Of a stretch of DNA of 64,000 nt, positions 45,254 to 54,332 are shown one piece after another; within the stretch, counting starts at the first letter, position 1, and each line of letters opens with the position of its first letter. Position numbers and translations under genes: made by a program. The DNA lies in NCBI RefSeq assembly GCF_000172635.2, contig NC_018632.1, forward strand, positions 3,038,001 through 3,102,000. The letters are read 5' to 3'. The DNA is from Alteromonas macleodii ATCC 27126. Its GTDB lineage: Bacteria; Pseudomonadota; Gammaproteobacteria; Enterobacterales; Alteromonadaceae. The notes beneath the pieces were generated by a model, which was not told the DNA's origin, made no database searches, and was given only the letters and a program-made list of their open reading frames with translations.

Positions 45254-46317
45254 TCACTCTTTTTTATCATCACTCTTAAGTCGGACATACGTTTTGAACT
45301 TCTTTTTCATAAGCTTATCAACGTATTGCGTCATTTTCACTTTTTGTGAAATGGCGTCATCTAAAGCATCAACTAATTCTGCTAACATGTCCAAGTAGTA
45401 TTTGGTGTCGCGAATAACATTGCCTTTAGGTGTCATGATAGTTTGGCTTTCAGGGTGGTCAGCAAATCCCATATGCTCCGTCACTTCCGCGCCCGTTTTA
45501 TCAGGCTCGAACATCTCTGCTTTTACTTCTTCAATTACTTCGTTTACCGCGTCCGCGTCAAAGCTCTCTAGTTCTTCTAAAAAGCCATAGAGCATTACCC
45601 TATCCATTAGGGTATTAATTTTGCGAGGAATACCGCGAGAGAACATGTGAATTCGTTCAAACGCCTCTTCACTGAATAACTGTGAGCCATTCCATCCCGC
45701 GTGGTGCAATCGGTACTCAATGTATTCTTTGCACTCTTCCAACGAAAGCGGAGCGAGATGACAAGACGCCACAATACGTTGCCTAAATTGCTCCATATTC
45801 GGTGCGCGTAGAATAGGCTGTAATTCTTCTTGCCCCAGCAAAAAGCTTTGAATCAACGGTTTGCCGTTCAGCTGAAAGTTACTCAGCATTCTTAGTTCTT
45901 CAATGGTCTCTAACGGAAGGTTTTGCGCTTCATCAACCAATAGTAAGGCGCGGCGACCCGCTTTGTTTAGATCGTATAAGAAAATTTCAAGCGCTTTTAA
46001 AATATCGGCTTTTGAGCGACCTTCCGTAGGGATATCAAATTTAGACGCGACCATTTTTACCAGTTCATCTGGCGACAGCTTTGGCGTAACTATTTGAGCT
46101 GCCGCAATGTCGTCTTCAATTTCTTCAAGTAAGCTGTTTGCTACGGTGGTTTTCCCGGTCCAATTCCGCCGGTAATAACGATGAACCCTTCAGCTTGAGA
46201 AAGTCCATACTGTAGATAAGACATGGCGCGTTTGTGCCATTTACTTGCGAAGAAAAATTCTGGATCTGGGGTTAACTGAAACGGTTTCGAGTTAAGTCCA
46301 TAATAACTTTCGTACAT
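45254..46317 (-). pseudogene. XrtA-associated ATPase, frameshifted inside Walker A
   Basis: The ATG at 46317 opens MYESYYGLNSKPFQLTPDP, ASKWHKRAMSYLQYGLSQ and GFIVITGGIG, then PGKPP and a stop. One base added near 46159-46161 restores GGIGTGKTTVANSLLEEIEDD and continues into the long frame ending 45254. The repaired protein is 354 aa, normal for the AAA-type ATPase of exosortase A loci, with LLLVDEAQNLP (Walker B) and GIPRKINTLMDRV. Every piece other than the missing base looks intact, so this is either a very recent knock-out or a sequencing error. It is convergent to the export operon. Confidence 0.85.
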
Positions 46318-46555
46318 GCAATTTACCGTTTTTCCATTAAAAATGTGCGTTCGAAAACATGAGTGCGAACACGTGAGTTCGAAACAGCGCGCTTATTCTC
46401 GTATATATGGTAACCAACATCGCGCGATTATCGAAGTAATATATTTACGCCGAGTCTTTAGGGCTGGTTGATCTATGTTGTACAGCAAAGGTCAACAAGC
46501 ACTAGTTAATTCTGCTAACATAAAGCTACGAGAAATTTCTATACATTGAATTACA

Positions 46556-46903
46556 TTGGCACAAAGTATACCAGCCAACGAAGGCAATACCCACCAGGGA
46601 AGTACAAAAGCTACGTGGTATCTCTACTTAGTTGAAAATAAGCTTGGCCAACTCTACACAGGAATTACCACTAACCCCAAGCGCCGCATAGCGCAACACC
46701 GAGGAGAGTTAAAAGGGGGCGCCAAGGCCTTAAAAGGTAAGGCACCACTGACCTTTAAAGCCATATTCGAAATGATTGACAAGTCACATGCCTCAAAGCT
46801 TGAATATGAGGTAAAGAGAATGAGCCGCCCTCAAAAAAACGGGATTATTCGTAAAGGGCAACTCAATGAGCTAATGTGTATGAAAACCCAATTTGAAGAT
46901 TAA
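46556..46903 (+). CDS. GIY-YIG nuclease superfamily protein (YhbQ-like)
   Basis: 115 aa from a TTG at 46556, the only usable start because a stop lies three codons upstream. WYLYLVENKLGQLYTGITTNP (residues 21-41, in two pieces) holds the GIY-like YLY and YIG-like YTG, and RRIAQHRGEL supplies the catalytic Arg/His region; a Glu occurs in the YEVKRMSR helix. Small stand-alone members may act in DNA repair; the role is unclear. Not part of the XrtA locus. Confidence 0.82.
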   Translation: MAQSIPANEGNTHQGSTKATWYLYLVENKLGQLYTGITTNPKRRIAQHRGELKGGAKALKGKAPLTFKAIFEMIDKSHASKLEYEVKRMSRPQKNGIIRKGQLNELMCMKTQFED

Positions 46904-46948
46904 GACATTGGGTTGCGTTAGGTTCGTTATCCAGAAAAGAGTATGCCC

Positions 46949-47854
46949 CTACCCGCCTAAAACACCGTTAATGATCATCGCGTTTCCTATGCTAAGGGTA
47001 AACCCAAGTGCAGCTACACCAACGTTATGCTGTTGGTCGACTTCCTGCCGGAAATTCATGCCAAATAAAATAATTTTTTTGCTCGCTAGTACCAAAATAT
47101 GAAGTGCGATTGCTAGGCCAACACTAACAATCAGCCAACCTGTTATATTGCTCACGTAGCCTGATGGGTTATAAATGAGTAAATTCTTCGCTGCCGACAC
47201 AATCATAGCAGTTCCAAGTAAATTACCAGTGTGCTCGATAGCGAGTGCTAACTGGCCCTTCTCTAGCGCCCCTTGAAATGAGTCGTTTTGATTATCTCTT
47301 GCATATCTAAACTCTAAAATGCGCGTCATAACAAGCAACATGGTCAGAACTACGGTAAAACCGGTCACAATAGCAATGATTGCGTTCATGTCGCTGCCAT
47401 CAACCCACACCATAATATTGCGTAAAACAATTGCGCTTGCCACCAAGCTAGCCGCATCAACCAGCGCCACACTCACACTCCTTTCGGCAATCATCGCATG
47501 CGTATCAACTTTATTAAGTACTAGTTTATCGTGAGCGAAGCGTCCGAACTTCACCAATATAATGCCCACAATGCCGAAAGTTACCATTCCAATCGCCGCT
47601 TCTTTATAACCCACGCCAATATGACGGCCAACAACCGAGCTCAATACTATGCACAACGACAGCATGCCTCCCGCAATGCTTATCCCAAATGCGAAGTTAT
47701 CTTTAACACCTAGTTCTTCTGTTACCGAGTATTTCCTAAATGCGCCTGTCAGCCACTTCATAATCATTAGCAGTACTAACGCAATTGCGACATCCATAGC
47801 GAGATATATCAGCAGTTCTTGCGTTAGAGGTACTAGTTTTACTAAGGCTTCCAC
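46949..47854 (-). CDS. DUF350 family inner-membrane protein
   Basis: 301 aa from a GTG at 47854 with AGGAG nine bases upstream; a GTG at 47878 is the longer, less supported option. About eight membrane helices in two similar halves: FGISIAGGMLSLCIVLSSV and QLALAIEHTGNLLGTAMIV are the repeated DUF350 blocks. Function not known. Stands alone, convergent to the GIY-YIG gene. Confidence 0.8.
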   Translation of the reverse strand: MEALVKLVPLTQELLIYLAMDVAIALVLLMIMKWLTGAFRKYSVTEELGVKDNFAFGISIAGGMLSLCIVLSSVVGRHIGVGYKEAAIGMVTFGIVGIILVKFGRFAHDKLVLNKVDTHAMIAERSVSVALVDAASLVASAIVLRNIMVWVDGSDMNAIIAIVTGFTVVLTMLLVMTRILEFRYARDNQNDSFQGALEKGQLALAIEHTGNLLGTAMIVSAAKNLLIYNPSGYVSNITGWLIVSVGLAIALHILVLASKKIILFGMNFRQEVDQQHNVGVAALGFTLSIGNAMIINGVLGG

Positions 47855-48168
47855 GTTATCTTTACTCCTTGAACACACAAAGTTCTTCTGATTAGTTTTT
47901 GATGTAGTTTCGAAAAATCAGTGATGGCTAATTGAATAGCGTTCATCTAATACAAACTTGTACAACGATGACATCGAACTTGTTCAGATTTATTTTAGTT
48001 AGGGCTAAATGACCTGTAGATCACACCCTGGGTTAGCAGGCACTTAACCACATCGAATGCGGAGCTGCACGTTAGCGCACTTAGCAGACCTTGTTTTGAG
48101 TACTTGCAATAGCAATTGTGAGTATTCAACCGTAAAACACGAGCGATATCTCATAAGACGCGAGCATT
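47855..48168. other. Intergenic region before glnE
   Basis: 314 bases between divergent DUF350 and glnE genes. No ORF with a ribosome site, no hairpin with a T run and no clear operator seen; promoters for both genes should lie here. Confidence 0.4.
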
Positions 48169-51102
48169 ATGCCAACAGACAACGAAAATAGCATGACAAA
48201 CGTAGAACTTGCCGAAAAATTTTGGCAGCAGTTGTTAACAGCGCCAGCAATTAGCGAAAGTAACAAAGCCGTGATTGAGGCTCATTGTGAAACACTAATG
48301 CTCTCCTTCACGCGTTCCTCTTTCTTGGCAGAGACTTTGATTCAAAACCCTTCATTTGTTTCTCGCATCGTTGAGCCTTTTCAACCCCTTGAGAAAAGTG
48401 AAGCGCTTAAATCCCGTGTTCATACCATGTCATCTGACTATCTCGCAAACCTAGACAATGAATTGCACAACGTCGCCAGCGAAGATGACTTAATGCAAGT
48501 GTTGAGGGAATTTAGAAATAAAGAGATGGCGCGGATTACTTTCCTCGACGTATTGAACAAGCAACCCATCGAAATATCACTTATGCAGGTTTCAGCATTA
48601 GCTGATGTACTTATTAACGGTGCGTACCACTGGCTTTATCAACATTTAGCTGCGCGCTATGGAAAACCACAAAGCCATAACCAAGACATGCACATGTATA
48701 TCTTAGGTATGGGGAAATTAGGAGGAAAGGAACTCAACTTTTCTTCTGATATCGATTTGATTTTTACGTACCCAGAAAAAGGCGAAACCCAAGGCGGTCG
48801 AAAAAGCGTAGAGCATCAGCAGTTTTTTACCAAACTCGCGCAAAAACTTATCCAAGCATTGAACAAAGTGACTAATGACGGTCAAGTCTACCGCGTCGAC
48901 ATGCGTTTACGCCCCTTCGGCGATTCTGGCCCCCTTGTGATGCATTTCGCGGCACTTGAAGATTATTATCAAGACCAAGGTCGACACTGGGAGCGCTTTG
49001 CCATGGTAAAAGCGCGGGTGATTAACGATGATAATTCGCAAGATGTGAAATGGTTAAAGAGCATTTTGCACCCGTTTACCTTCCGTCGTTACTTAGACTT
49101 CACCACATTAGATGCCCTTCGTAATATGAAAAAGCTGATCGCCACAGAAATACGCAGACGCAGACTGAGTAACAATATAAAACTCGGCGCAGGTGGCATT
49201 CGTGAAGTGGAGTTTTTTGCCCAAAGTTTTCAGCTGATTCACGGAGGACGAGAGCCAGCATTACAAAGTAAGTCATTACTTAGCACGTTAGACGCATTAA
49301 CTGAACTCGATATAGTCGAAAGCGATGTAACGCAACAGCTAAAAAGTGACTATTTATTCCTAAGAAAAGTAGAGCACACGCTTCAACAAGCTCAAGATCG
49401 CCAGACCCAAACTCTTCCTGAGTTACCTTGGCAACAAGCTGCGCTTATTGAAGTCATGGGTTTTGATTCTTACAGTGAATTTTTAGTGCATTTAGATACT
49501 GTAATGGCGCGTATTCATGCCCATTTCAACGAGTTAGTAGAAGAGTCTCATGATACGCACTCAGAAGAAGACCAGCTTTTCACTGCCTGCCAAGATGCGT
49601 GGCGTCTTGCATTGCAAGAGGATGAGTTTACTGAAACCTTTGGCGAATACCTGTCTGCTAGCGATATTAAAGGCATATATTCTATTCTTGTCGTCTTCAA
49701 GGATAAGCAACGCAATTATCGCATAGGCCAAAAAGGTGAAGACACGTTAAATAAGTTGCTTCCCGAAATCTTGTATGTGCTCATCAACCAACATCCAAAC
49801 TACATCCCTCAGGTACTCGACCGTTTACTCGGTGTTATAGAAGCGATTACAGGCCGAACCACTTACCTTGACTTACTACTTGAAAATCCGGATGTATTAA
49901 AACAGTTAGTAAGGCTATGTGAACGAAGCGACTGGATAGCTCAAGAAATTAAGCGCTTCCCATTACTATTAGACGAATTACTCACGCCGTTATACCTCGG
50001 TCAGCAAAATACCGATATCCATACCAGCAAGCAGGAATATCAGCTGGAACTGCGTGAAATCATGCTTCGTATTGAACAAGACGATGTTGAAATGCTTATG
50101 GATGGATGGAGGCAGTTCAAACTTTGCCAACAGCTTCGCATAGCCGCCAGCGACATCAGTGAATCACTACCTATAAACAACGTGAGCGATAAGCTTACGG
50201 TGCTAGCTGAAGTGATATTGGAGAACGTAAAAGATGCTGCCTGGATGCAAATGCACCAGCGCTATGGCGTTCCAGCACACCTAGAGGGAACTGACAAAGG
50301 ATTTGCCGTTATCGGCTATGGAAAACTAGGCGGGTATGAATTAGGTTACGGCTCAGACTTAGATTTAGTGTTTTTGCATAATGCCCCTCGCGGCATAAGT
50401 ACAGACGGTAAGAAGTCTATTGAAGCGCAACAGTTTTACATTAAGTTGGCGCAGCGCATCATGCATCTTCTCAATACGAAGACGTTGTTTGGACAATTAT
50501 ACGAAACCGACTTGCGTCTACGCCCTTCTGGCAATGCGGGATTGTTATGTTGCCATATCGATGGTTTCGAAAAATACCAGACCGAAGAAGCATGGACTTG
50601 GGAACATCAAGCGCTGGTTCGTGCAAGAGCCATTTGCGGAGACCCACGCCTTTTGAATGACTTCACGCAGGTAAGAAATTCTATACTAACTCGCTCTAGA
50701 AACGCTAAAACGTTGGCTGACGATGTGTGCAAAATGCGTTTAAAAATGCGGGAGCACTTGCTTTCAAAGGACAACGAAAAGGTAGACTTAAAGCAGTGTG
50801 TAGGTGGTATTACCGATATTGAGTTCATGGCTCAATACCTTGTACTCGCTAATGCAAAGTCACAGGCTGCCATGACAGAATATCCTGACAATTTTCGCAT
50901 TTTTGACGCCGCAGCCAAGACCAACATTATTGATGTCGCCACTGCGCACAAACTGCAAAAGGCGTATTTAAAGCTGCGAGAGCAATACCACCATTTAACG
51001 TTAGCAGATACCAAGTACGCAGATCAGAGCGAAGAACTAGATGCCATACGAGAGCAAGTAACCATTCACTGGAATACACTATTTGGAACGTGTAGCGGCT
51101 AG
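48169..51102 (+). CDS. glnE: Bifunctional glutamine synthetase adenylyltransferase/deadenylylase
   Basis: 977 aa, normal for GlnE. Two nucleotidyltransferase domains are visible: the deadenylylase half with LGMGKLGGKELNFSSDIDLIF (residues about 180-200) and the adenylyltransferase half with GYGKLGGYELGYGSDLDLVF (about 718-738). Each carries the G-S/S-D-x-D metal motif. RVDMRLRPFGDSGPL and ETDLRLRPSGNAGLL follow respectively. It adds or removes AMP on glutamine synthetase in response to PII proteins. An earlier or later start (ATG at residue 9) is possible. Confidence 0.98.
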   Translation: MPTDNENSMTNVELAEKFWQQLLTAPAISESNKAVIEAHCETLMLSFTRSSFLAETLIQNPSFVSRIVEPFQPLEKSEALKSRVHTMSSDYLANLDNELHNVASEDDLMQVLREFRNKEMARITFLDVLNKQPIEISLMQVSALADVLINGAYHWLYQHLAARYGKPQSHNQDMHMYILGMGKLGGKELNFSSDIDLIFTYPEKGETQGGRKSVEHQQFFTKLAQKLIQALNKVTNDGQVYRVDMRLRPFGDSGPLVMHFAALEDYYQDQGRHWERFAMVKARVINDDNSQDVKWLKSILHPFTFRRYLDFTTLDALRNMKKLIATEIRRRRLSNNIKLGAGGIREVEFFAQSFQLIHGGREPALQSKSLLSTLDALTELDIVESDVTQQLKSDYLFLRKVEHTLQQAQDRQTQTLPELPWQQAALIEVMGFDSYSEFLVHLDTVMARIHAHFNELVEESHDTHSEEDQLFTACQDAWRLALQEDEFTETFGEYLSASDIKGIYSILVVFKDKQRNYRIGQKGEDTLNKLLPEILYVLINQHPNYIPQVLDRLLGVIEAITGRTTYLDLLLENPDVLKQLVRLCERSDWIAQEIKRFPLLLDELLTPLYLGQQNTDIHTSKQEYQLELREIMLRIEQDDVEMLMDGWRQFKLCQQLRIAASDISESLPINNVSDKLTVLAEVILENVKDAAWMQMHQRYGVPAHLEGTDKGFAVIGYGKLGGYELGYGSDLDLVFLHNAPRGISTDGKKSIEAQQFYIKLAQRIMHLLNTKTLFGQLYETDLRLRPSGNAGLLCCHIDGFEKYQTEEAWTWEHQALVRARAICGDPRLLNDFTQVRNSILTRSRNAKTLADDVCKMRLKMREHLLSKDNEKVDLKQCVGGITDIEFMAQYLVLANAKSQAAMTEYPDNFRIFDAAAKTNIIDVATAHKLQKAYLKLREQYHHLTLADTKYADQSEELDAIREQVTIHWNTLFGTCSG

Positions 51103-51112
51103 GCGATGAAGC

Positions 51113-51730
51113 TTAACCTCTAACCAAACGACAGTTGGTGGTGAGAAATTCTGTTTCTTGGGCAGTCACCACCAGCGAGCGTTGCTCTGCACATAAATAT
51201 GCTTTTACTTGCCCTTCAAAACTACTGTCTATGGCACTGGCAATTTTAGCAAGCGATCCTGCAACCGTGTTGTCCAATTGAAACTGGTGCTTAATAACAA
51301 AGTCTTGCTCCAGGTTCCATATCACCTGCATGCCTTCAGCTTGAGCATATTGCGAAATAGCTTCGCGCAGTGTGTTCCCTTCCTGGAACGTGCGGTATTT
51401 ATGTTCGCCGGTCCAATTCTTTTCAACCGGACGTGTTTGGCTAGACATTTGTGCAAGCTTGTTGTCTAAATTTGGATCAACGCCCGCAATATCCAGTACA
51501 AAGTCTCCCTGCTCCTCTTCTGCTGGGTCAGTAGCAGACATACGGAAGTCTCGATAGAACTCACTTAACCCACGTGATACAGACTTTTCTTCCGCTTGCC
51601 CTTGAGGAACAGGCTCTTGGTCCTGTGTTTGAAGCATGTAAATGAGTACGCCAGCAATGATCACAAGCACTGCAGCTATGCCAATTTGCTTTGCCCAAAA
51701 CGATGAACTTGAGTAACTTGTCTGTCCCAT
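51113..51730 (-). CDS. TcpQ-like C-terminal domain protein with N-terminal membrane anchor
   Basis: 205 aa. One membrane helix near residues 14-34 follows a short polar N-terminus; the rest is periplasmic. WTGEHKYRTFQEGNTLREAISQYAQ and MQVIWNLEQDFVIKHQF resemble the TcpQ/PilL-C type domain found in pilus and secretion-associated proteins, which fold like secretin N-domains. No pilus genes are near. Two cysteines (LCAEQ, TTNCR) may form a disulfide. It ends 10 bases from the glnE stop, convergently. Confidence 0.7.
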   Translation of the reverse strand: MGQTSYSSSSFWAKQIGIAAVLVIIAGVLIYMLQTQDQEPVPQGQAEEKSVSRGLSEFYRDFRMSATDPAEEEQGDFVLDIAGVDPNLDNKLAQMSSQTRPVEKNWTGEHKYRTFQEGNTLREAISQYAQAEGMQVIWNLEQDFVIKHQFQLDNTVAGSLAKIASAIDSSFEGQVKAYLCAEQRSLVVTAQETEFLTTNCRLVRG

Positions 51731-51883
51731 ACCTTACCAATGTGTAGCCACTTTTAATCGAAAATCAGCTTATGCTATGTGTATGAACTTAAGCATAATT
51801 CTTCTATTTTAGTCTACCTTCGAACGGAAAGCCTATTATTCTATTTATCTAATTTTCATCGCTAGGTGTTTATTCATACACAG

Positions 51884-52852
51884 CTATAGTGATTTATACA
51901 GCGATTCAGGGTTACCTTCCGGTCTGGTTTTAAATCGCTTGTGCATCCACAAATAGCTTTCTGGCTGTTCTTTAACCGCAGCGTCTACATGTTGATTCAG
52001 TAATGTTAGTGCTTCAGCGTCTTCCATATCGCCTAACTGAGAAAGCGGTGGATAGATTTTAATTTTGTAACCGCGTTTGGTGTACTGTGACGTGATGATC
52101 ATTGGCTCAGAGTGACTACGTCGAATAAACATCAGCGTTGCTGTAGTTGTCGCGGTATCTTTCACCCCACCGAATGGCACAAAGATACTTTGTTTCGGGC
52201 CATAATCCTGGTCGGGCAAATACAAACAAAGTTCTTTATCGTCAAGTGCAGCAAGTAAGGCTTTTGCGTTGCGTTTATCAATCATGTATTTGTTCGAGCG
52301 GTTTCGCCCATGATACTGAAGGTAATCAACGAGAGGGTTGTTGTGTTTGCGATAAAACGCGATGCTTGGACGGAAGAAGCCAATACCTCTACAGGCAAAT
52401 TCCAGATTCATATTGTGAAGTGCCATACCAAATACACCTTTGCCATTTGCAAGGGCCGCTTCAACATGCTCAGTGCCTTCAATCTCAATGGCTCGTTTTA
52501 CGCGCCAGCTAGGCCACCACCACCCCATAGCAGTTTCAAATAGTGCCATGCCTGTACGCCGCACATTTTCTTTGTAAAGCGCCTCTACTTCACTGGCGGA
52601 AAGTGTAGGGTTCCAGAGCGTCAAGTTACGCTTTGCGACTTTTGCCCGTTTAGGAACAATTAATGCGATAAGTTTACCGGTACCGCCACCGATAGCGCGT
52701 ATCACGGGTAAAGGCAACCATGTAATTGTATAAAGAACGAAAACACCTAACCATACAGGCCAAAACTTAGGGCCTAAAAATGCTAGTTTAAATTTAGGAG
52801 CTTTAATTGCCGCCGCCAATGTCTGTATCCTTTGAAACGAAGTGGGCGGCAT
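51884..52852 (-). CDS. LpxL/LpxM-family lipid A acyltransferase
   Basis: 322 aa. One N-terminal membrane segment (FWPVWLGVFVLYTITWLPLP) and the acyltransferase motif H-x4-E in ALHNMNLEF, followed by AFYRKHNNPLVDY and YLPDQDYGPKQSIFVPFFG-like blocks; YLWMHKRFKTRPEG closes it as in LpxL. It adds a secondary acyl chain to Kdo2-lipid A. The ATG at 52852 lacks a good ribosome site; a TTG at 52819 with AGGA eight bases upstream could be the real start. Confidence 0.93.
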   Translation of the reverse strand: MPPTSFQRIQTLAAAIKAPKFKLAFLGPKFWPVWLGVFVLYTITWLPLPVIRAIGGGTGKLIALIVPKRAKVAKRNLTLWNPTLSASEVEALYKENVRRTGMALFETAMGWWWPSWRVKRAIEIEGTEHVEAALANGKGVFGMALHNMNLEFACRGIGFFRPSIAFYRKHNNPLVDYLQYHGRNRSNKYMIDKRNAKALLAALDDKELCLYLPDQDYGPKQSIFVPFGGVKDTATTTATLMFIRRSHSEPMIITSQYTKRGYKIKIYPPLSQLGDMEDAEALTLLNQHVDAAVKEQPESYLWMHKRFKTRPEGNPESLYKSL

Positions 52853-53004
52853 TGTAGCAGAAGGTTTTTGGTGGGGCTAATTGAGACAGACAGCCCACAG
52901 TGCTCTTGCGATTAATAGAAGCACTTAAGCAGAGAGAGCCCATACTTGCTTTCTCTGCTTAAGAAATATATTGCTTGTTAGCAATACAAACTGAAATCAG
53001 GTCA

Positions 53005-53262
53005 CTAATATTCTTTATCGATTTGCTTCAACTTTTTCTCAAACGATTCATATTGCTCTTTTGAGTCATAGTCAAAATGGTATTGATTGTGAAAGCCGAA
53101 CTGCAGCTTCACATTAACGTCTTCAATGTAAAGCGTATAGCCATCGTGATCTGTAAACGCAGTAATCCCATTAAGCTTATACTGTTCATCTTCTTTCGCG
53201 CCATGCTGGCGGATCTTGTCGAAAACCTGAAGTAAGAACTTGCTGTCTAATTCGTTTTTCAT
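53005..53262 (-). CDS. DUF3081 family protein
   Basis: 85 aa, no signal or membrane segment. AFTDHDGYTLYIEDVNVKLQF and FHNQYHFDYDSKEQYESFEKKL match the small DUF3081 family of Alteromonas- and Vibrio-like bacteria. Function unknown. Single gene between the lipid A acyltransferase and the outer-membrane barrel gene. Confidence 0.82.
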   Translation of the reverse strand: MKNELDSKFLLQVFDKIRQHGAKEDEQYKLNGITAFTDHDGYTLYIEDVNVKLQFGFHNQYHFDYDSKEQYESFEKKLKQIDKEY

Positions 53263-53367
53263 TGTAAATCCATTGTTGAGAATTTATCTATTTTTACACA
53301 ATCAAACGATTTTTGGATTTATCTAGGGCCTATATTTAAAACGACTATGCGAGTTAATAACTACAAC

Positions 53368-53922
53368 CTAAAAGTTGTAGCGAAAACCTAAATTTACAAT
53401 ATGCGCAGAAAAATCATCTTTGCCACCAAAGTAGGTGTATTCCACGCGTACCATCGACTGTAAGCCTAAGTAGTAATCGAAGCCTAGCCCAGCTAATCCT
53501 GCGATAATTGTGTCATCGTATCCACACACAGCGGCTTCTGGGCCACAGGTAGAGCTATCTATCGACGCGTGCTCGATGTCAACGCTTGCCACGCCTAATT
53601 TATAATACAGCTCACCTTTCTGGCTACTCGCTTTACCTAGTAACGCCAAATAAGGGCCTTTAGATGAGATTGATTGTTCGTCATTATCTGTATCAATAAA
53701 AGAGATATAGCCACCTTCTACATACCACTGACGGTGAAATTGATAGCCTAAAGCAGCTGAATAGCTAATATCAGACTCATTATCTATTTCAGTATCTACG
53801 TTGCCAAAGCCAATATTTGCCACTGCATATCCGTTGGCTGATGCTAGTCCAGAAAAACCCAAGCTTGTTAAAGCTGCACTTCCAATAAGGAACTTAGCGA
53901 AAAATGATGAAAGACGGCGCAT
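53368..53922 (-). CDS. Outer-membrane beta-barrel protein (OmpA-like/opacity type)
   Basis: 184 aa with a signal peptide ending GLASA (about residue 29). Alternating strands such as YSAALGYQFHRQWYVEGGYISF, YYKLGVASVDIEH and the final AHIVNLGFRYNF, ending in Phe, fit an eight-stranded barrel; the terminal aromatic residue is the Bam recognition signal. A Cys pair near residues 126-133 (STCGPEAAVCG) could close an external loop. Role unknown. Confidence 0.83.
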   Translation of the reverse strand: MRRLSSFFAKFLIGSAALTSLGFSGLASANGYAVANIGFGNVDTEIDNESDISYSAALGYQFHRQWYVEGGYISFIDTDNDEQSISSKGPYLALLGKASSQKGELYYKLGVASVDIEHASIDSSTCGPEAAVCGYDDTIIAGLAGLGFDYYLGLQSMVRVEYTYFGGKDDFSAHIVNLGFRYNF

Positions 53923-54332
53923 TTTAATTACTTCTCCATGTTAAAGAGCGCTCACTATAAAAGACAATGCCTCTGATTAAAACGAACAAACAGAGTTTAG
54001 ATGAATACAGTTAACGGACAGCTGCACGAAAAAGCGGGTTCTATACCAGTCCGTATAGATAATTACCCACACAGCGAGAGGTAAAATGTTCGTAATCGCG
54101 GCGTGTTACCGCAGGTATAGTGTTTCTACATCAAGGTGACACAACAAGCAGAGCGTTTTTTGACCATTAAATATCAGCAATGTTAATCCCTTGCATCACA
54201 CTTTCGTATACAAAAGACGCAGATAGTTTATATAACCACATGATTATTTGATAATTTTTACAAAATTTGATCTTTTTTAAATTAGGTGTAGTATTAACCT
54301 AAACAACTGGTCAGATGAGCGGATGAGTTATT
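53923..54332. other. Intergenic region between barrel protein and fadE
   Basis: 410 bases. The right part holds a plausible sigma-70 promoter for fadE (TTGATC at 54267-54272, 16 bases, TAGTAT at 54289-54294). Nothing recognisable between about 53950 and 54240. Confidence 0.4.
54305..54320 (+). promoter_or_regulatory. Possible FadR-type operator upstream of fadE
   Basis: AACTGGTCAGATGAGC matches the left half (AACTGGTC, GA) of the E. coli-type FadR site AACTGGTCGGACCTGTT; the right half diverges. It sits just downstream of the predicted -10 and 12 bases before the ATG, a position where a repressor would block fadE. Confidence 0.35.
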
